Shown here: positions 60,744-64,000 of the stretch, one piece after another
Position numbering within the stretch: the first letter of the stretch is position 1
Layout of the letters: the number at the start of each line of letters is the position of its first letter
NCBI RefSeq assembly: GCF_003330845.1
Contig: NZ_CP026121.1
Coordinates: forward strand, 2,213,501 to 2,277,500
Source: Streptomyces sp. Go-475
Lineage (GTDB): Bacteria; Actinomycetota; Actinomycetes; Streptomycetales; Streptomycetaceae
Direction: 5' to 3'
Length of the DNA: 64,000 bases
Notes under the pieces: generated by a model
What the model saw: only the letters and a program-made list of their open reading frames with translations
The model's database searches: none
What the model was told of the DNA's origin: nothing
Made by a program: the position numbers and the translations under genes

Positions 60744-60773
60744 CTGATCAACACGCGCGCGTGTGACTGATCA
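60744..60773 (+). promoter_or_regulatory. Candidate operator upstream of the MarP-like gene
   Basis: The 14-bp palindrome ACACGCGCGCGTGT (60751-60764) is flanked by two direct copies of CTGATCA (60744-60750 and 60767-60773), 23 bp apart. The cluster lies 51 nt before GTG 60824 in the spacer divergent from the amidase gene. Confidence 0.4.
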
Positions 60774-60823
60774 CCGGGCCCTTCCCCCGCGTACTAAAGG
60801 GTTCCGAGAGAAAGGCGGCGTGC

Positions 60824-62008
60824 GTGGACCTGCTCGACATCCTGCTGTTGCTGGTCGTCCTCGCCTACGCGGCGTCCGGCTACCGGCGCGGTCTGGTGGC
60901 CGGCTGTGTGTCGCTGGCGGGCTTCGTCGGCGGCGCGGTCGTCGGTGTGTGGATCCTGCCGTGGGTGATGGACCTGGTGGAGCCGGGGACGACACGCGCG
61001 ACGGTGACGGCGGTGTTCACGGTGCTGCTCCCGGCGGTGGTGGGGCACGAGCTGGCGGGGCGCCTCGCGCTGCGGCTGCGGCGGGAGCTGGACCGGGGGC
61101 CGCTCCGCGTGGCGGACGGCATCGGCGGGGCCGTGGCCAACGCGGTCGCGGTGCTGATCGTGGCGTGGGTGGCCGCGAGCGTCCTGGGCGTGTCCTCGTC
61201 GCCGCTGATCACCTCGGCGATCCGGGACTCGCGGCTGCTCGGCGCCGTGCAGCGGACGATGCCGGACACGACTCCGGCCTGGTTCTCGGAGGCCACGTCC
61301 GCGCTGACCCAGGCGGGCTTCCCGCAGGTCTTCAACCCCTTCGAGAACGAGTCGACGGCCGAGGTCGCCCGCCCCTCCGGCGACAGTGTCACGGCGGCGG
61401 CCGCCAACGCCGCCAAGCTGAGCACGGTGAAGGTCGAGGGCGTCGCGGGCACCCAGGGCCGCGAGGGCAGCGGGTTCGTGTACGCGCGGGAGCACGTGAT
61501 GACCAACGCCCATGTGGTGGCGGGCATCGACGAGCCGACGGTGCAGATCGGCGGGGTCGGGCGGACGTACGAGGCGCGGGTGGTGCTCTTCGACCCGGAG
61601 AAGGACGTGGCGGTGCTGTACGTGCCGGGTCTGAAGGCGCCCGTGCTGCGCTTCGACGACGACGCCGAGCGCGGCGACTCGGCGGTCGTCGCGGGCTACC
61701 CGGAGGACGGCGACCTGAACCTCCAGGCGGCGACGGTCGCGAACCGGGTGCGGGCGACGGGCCAGAACATCTACAACGACGGGACGGCCGTCCGCGAGAT
61801 CTACTCGATCCGCTCCACGGTCCGCCCCGGGAACTCCGGCGGCCCCCTGCTCACCACGGACGGGCGGGTGTTCGGCGTGGTCTTCGCCCGCTCCACCACG
61901 GACGCCGAGACGGGTTACGTGCTGACGGCGGCCGAGGTCTCCTCCGACGCGGAACGGGCGGCGGACGCGACGGCGCCGGTCGACACGGGCGAGCTGGCGG
62001 CCTCGTAG
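60824..62008 (+). CDS. MarP-like membrane serine protease (CvpA + trypsin domains)
   Basis: The 394-residue protein has four N-terminal TM helices of CvpA type (~residues 3-120) and an extracytoplasmic trypsin-fold protease. The triad is His230 (TNAHVVAG), Asp261 (DPEKDVAVL) and Ser338 (RPGNSGGPLL). This is the MarP architecture of M. tuberculosis, where the protease protects the cell from acid and activates a peptidoglycan hydrolase. A PGRP amidase gene is divergent from it here, a fitting neighbour. The start is GTG 60824. Confidence 0.92.
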   Translation: MDLLDILLLLVVLAYAASGYRRGLVAGCVSLAGFVGGAVVGVWILPWVMDLVEPGTTRATVTAVFTVLLPAVVGHELAGRLALRLRRELDRGPLRVADGIGGAVANAVAVLIVAWVAASVLGVSSSPLITSAIRDSRLLGAVQRTMPDTTPAWFSEATSALTQAGFPQVFNPFENESTAEVARPSGDSVTAAAANAAKLSTVKVEGVAGTQGREGSGFVYAREHVMTNAHVVAGIDEPTVQIGGVGRTYEARVVLFDPEKDVAVLYVPGLKAPVLRFDDDAERGDSAVVAGYPEDGDLNLQAATVANRVRATGQNIYNDGTAVREIYSIRSTVRPGNSGGPLLTTDGRVFGVVFARSTTDAETGYVLTAAEVSSDAERAADATAPVDTGELAAS

Positions 62009-62118
62009 GAGCCCGTCCTCCGGCTCAGAGGAAGCGGCCCGTGAACACGTCGTCGGGATTCCCACGCCGGGTCCCGGTCGCTGAGGGGTTTCCTGCGGTC
62101 GACCGGCAAGATTGAGCC

Positions 62119-63015
62119 ATGCGACGTATCGCGGTGACCGGCGCATCCGGTCTCATCGGCAGCGCCCTGGTGCGGTCCCTGACCGCGGACGGGTACGAGG
62201 TGGTGCGCCTGGTGCGCCGGGCCCCCCGGTCGGCGGACGAGGTCCACTGGGATCCGGAGGGAGGGGACGTGGACGCGGCCGGGCTGGCCGGGTGCCACGC
62301 GGTGGTCAATCTGGCGGGGGCGGGGGTCGGCAACCGTCGCTGGACGGAGGCGTACAAGCAGCGGATCCGCGCCGGCCGGGTGCACGGCACGGCGGCGCTC
62401 GCCCGGGCGATCGCCTCGCTGGACGAGCGGGACCGGCCGCGGGTTTTCGTGAACGGCAGCGCCATCGGCTACTACGGCGAGACCGGGGACCGTGCCGTCG
62501 ACGAGAGCGCCCCGGCGGGCGAGGGCTTCCTGCCGGAGCTGTGTGTGGAGTGGGAGGGAGCCGCTTCGCCGGCCCAGGAGGCCGGTGTCCGCACGGTGTT
62601 CACCCGGACCGGGCTGGTCGTGTCCCGCCACGGCGGTGCGTGGGGGCGGCTGTTCCCGCTGTTCCGGGCCGGGTTGGGCGGGCGCATGGGCGACGGGCGG
62701 CAGTTCTGGTCGTTCGTCGCGCTGCACGACGAGGTCGCCGCGATCCGGCACCTCATCGACACCGACGGTCTGTCCGGGCCGTTCAACCTCACCGCCCCGA
62801 ACCCCGTGACGAACCGTGAGATCACGGCCGCGATGGGACGCGTGCTGCACCGCCCGACGCTGTTCGCCGTGCCCGCGCCCGTCCTGCGGACCGTGCTCGG
62901 CGAGATGGCCGGGGACGTGCTGGGCAGCGCCCGGGTGCTGCCGACGCGGCTGCTGGAGTCCGGGTTCCGGTTCGCCTTCCCGGAGATCGAGGGAGCGATC
63001 CGGGCCGCGCGGTGA
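62119..63015 (+). CDS. TIGR01777-family NAD(P)-binding epimerase-like protein
   Basis: The 298-residue protein has a Rossmann motif at the start (IAVTGASGLIGSALVRSL), VVNLAGAGVGNRRWTEAYK, the SDR-type NGSAIGYYGETGD (Tyr in YYG) and a C-terminal DUF1731 domain (LPTRLLESGFRFAFPEIEGAI). These SDR proteins are widespread; proposed roles include cell-division inhibitor SulA-like annotation, which I regard as unproven. It is followed by a 215-bp spacer without obvious features. Confidence 0.9.
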   Translation: MRRIAVTGASGLIGSALVRSLTADGYEVVRLVRRAPRSADEVHWDPEGGDVDAAGLAGCHAVVNLAGAGVGNRRWTEAYKQRIRAGRVHGTAALARAIASLDERDRPRVFVNGSAIGYYGETGDRAVDESAPAGEGFLPELCVEWEGAASPAQEAGVRTVFTRTGLVVSRHGGAWGRLFPLFRAGLGGRMGDGRQFWSFVALHDEVAAIRHLIDTDGLSGPFNLTAPNPVTNREITAAMGRVLHRPTLFAVPAPVLRTVLGEMAGDVLGSARVLPTRLLESGFRFAFPEIEGAIRAAR

Positions 63016-63230
63016 CGCCGGGCCGGGAGGGCTCCGCCCCGCACACCAGCCTCCTGCGACCCCTTCTTGCCCATGAGGCGTTCGTATGCGACCGCCGTGC
63101 GACCGTGCCCTGTCCATGCGCGACTCCCCCTGACCGATCACGGCCCTACCCTCGTCCAGAACTCGCGTATCCCTGCGGCCTGTTGAGGGCATGACGTCTC
63201 CAGCGCCCGCGCAACCTCGAGGAGGGGCAC

Positions 63231-64000
63231 GTGCTTGAGCCCGCGTACCAGGCGGACGTGGTCGTCGTGGGGGCCGGGGTCGCCGGACTCTCGGCCGCGC
63301 ACCGGCTGACCAGCGCAGGAGTGACCACCATGGTCCTGGAGGCCGCCCACGGCGTCGGCGGCCGCATGGCGACGGAGAAGGTCGACGGCTTCCGGCTCGA
63401 CCGGATCGGCCAGTTGCTGTCCACGGCGTACCCCGAACTACGGCTGACCCCCGGCCTGGGCGGGCTGGTGCTGCGCCCGTTCGCACCCGGTGTCCTGCTG
63501 CACGGCGACGGGCGCCACCACCGCGCGGGTGTCCAGCCGGGCGCAGGGGGCGCACGAGGCGCACTGCACGCGGTGCGTGCGCTGGCGAGTGCGCCCCGGT
63601 CTCCGTCCGCGCCCCGGCCGCCGAGGAGGCCGGTGGCCGTGCCCGGACGGCAGGTCTCCGTGCCCCGGAGCCGGTCCGGCGCCCCGCTGGGCACGGCCGT
63701 CGACCAGGCCCGCCTCGGCGCCGCCCTGACCCGGCTGGCGGGCACCCCGGCGGAGCGGCTGCTGGCCCGCCCGGAGCTGCCCGCCGGTGAGGCCCTGGCG
63801 GCCCGCGGACTGCCCTCCCGGACCATCGACGGCTTCCTGCGCCCGCTGCTCGCCGCCCTGCTGTGCGACCCGGACCTGACGACGTCCAGCCGGTGCGCGG
63901 ACCTCGCTCTGCGGGCCTTCGCCAGCGGCCGGCTGTGCGTGCCGGAGGGCGGCGCCGAGGCCCTGCCGGAGCTGCTGGCCCGGACGCTGCCGGCCGGCAC
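63231..64000 (+). CDS. NAD(P)/FAD-dependent amine-oxidase-like oxidoreductase (truncated by window end)
   Basis: I translated this by hand from GTG 63231, which has CGAGGAGGGG as ribosome site. The visible 256 residues begin MLEPAYQADVVVVGAGVAGL, an FAD Rossmann motif (GxGxxG), followed by VLEAAHGVGGRMATEKVDGF, the GR-motif of flavin monooxygenase/amine-oxidase-like proteins. A Pro/Arg-rich variable stretch (~120-150) follows, then LPSRTIDGFLRPLLAALLCDPDLTTSSR. The C-terminus is outside the window. Substrate unknown. Confidence 0.85.
   Translation, partial: MLEPAYQADVVVVGAGVAGLSAAHRLTSAGVTTMVLEAAHGVGGRMATEKVDGFRLDRIGQLLSTAYPELRLTPGLGGLVLRPFAPGVLLHGDGRHHRAGVQPGAGGARGALHAVRALASAPRSPSAPRPPRRPVAVPGRQVSVPRSRSGAPLGTAVDQARLGAALTRLAGTPAERLLARPELPAGEALAARGLPSRTIDGFLRPLLAALLCDPDLTTSSRCADLALRAFASGRLCVPEGGAEALPELLARTLPAG

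Noticed and set aside
1..64000. CRISPR arrays, tRNA/rRNA genes, IS elements, phage genes or attachment sites
   Set aside because: I saw no regularly spaced repeats, no transposase or integrase proteins, no cloverleaf-like tRNA sequence and no rRNA segments.

Overview
The window is high-GC actinobacterial DNA with gene content and order typical of a Streptomyces core chromosome. The main evidence is the qcrCAB/ctaCDEF respiratory block beside trpD, adoK, erpA, nadA, the pspA pair, cob genes, pepA, lpd, sucB and an AceE-type pyruvate dehydrogenase, with frequent GTG starts and 4-nt stop/start overlaps. I saw no rRNA, tRNA, CRISPR array, IS element or prophage. Species cannot be fixed from sequence alone.

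Layout. 1-5.2 kb: a YacP-like NYN protein (cut by the left edge), a zinc-ribbon protein, a rhomboid protease, a stand-alone Lrp ligand-binding domain, then a small secreted Asp-rich protein overlapping an OmpR-type two-component pair. 5.3-8 kb: an SLC13-like permease and glycerate kinase; the permease promoter shares a direct-repeat operator with the two-component operon. 7.9-9.5 kb: a class V PLP enzyme behind a SAM-IV-type riboswitch. 9.6-20.1 kb: trpD, the cytochrome bc1 genes (qcrCAB) and the aa3 oxidase genes (ctaE; ctaCDF), with a receiver-like protein and an L,D-transpeptidase lipoprotein between them. 20.4-27.1 kb: a cysteine desulfurase-TusA fusion, adenosine kinase, a membrane-anchored protein, ErpA and NadA, so sulfur/Fe-S supply lies beside two Fe-S dependent systems. 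27.3-33.7 kb: an RND exporter, a NarL-type two-component pair and PspAA/PspA. 34-41.8 kb: a DUF3043 protein, methyltransferases and cobalamin nucleotide-loop genes (CobU with a fused MBL-like domain, CobT, CobS).

41.9-48.5 kb is the most unusual part: a minus-strand operon encoding a secreted polysaccharide deacetylase (Agd3/PelA-like), a PelF-type glycosyltransferase, a polytopic membrane protein, a spherulin-4 (Sph3/GH135-like) protein and a GH114 (Ega3-like) lipoprotein. By protein type this matches the fungal galactosaminogalactan toolkit and resembles a reduced Pel system, so I read it as a locus for making, deacetylating and cutting a galactosamine-rich exopolysaccharide.

48.5-64 kb: a 520-bp divergent spacer with a nested palindrome, then pepA, lpd, sucB (2-oxoacid dehydrogenase core), an FCD-type GntR regulator, aceE, a WYL regulator, a DUF4240 protein, a peptidoglycan-recognition amidase, a MarP-like CvpA/serine protease, a TIGR01777 epimerase and the start of an FAD oxidoreductase. 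A Streptomyces-type dispersed repeat (GTTCCCCGCGCCCC core) recurs in at least six intergenic spots, often ending in a terminator-like hairpin.
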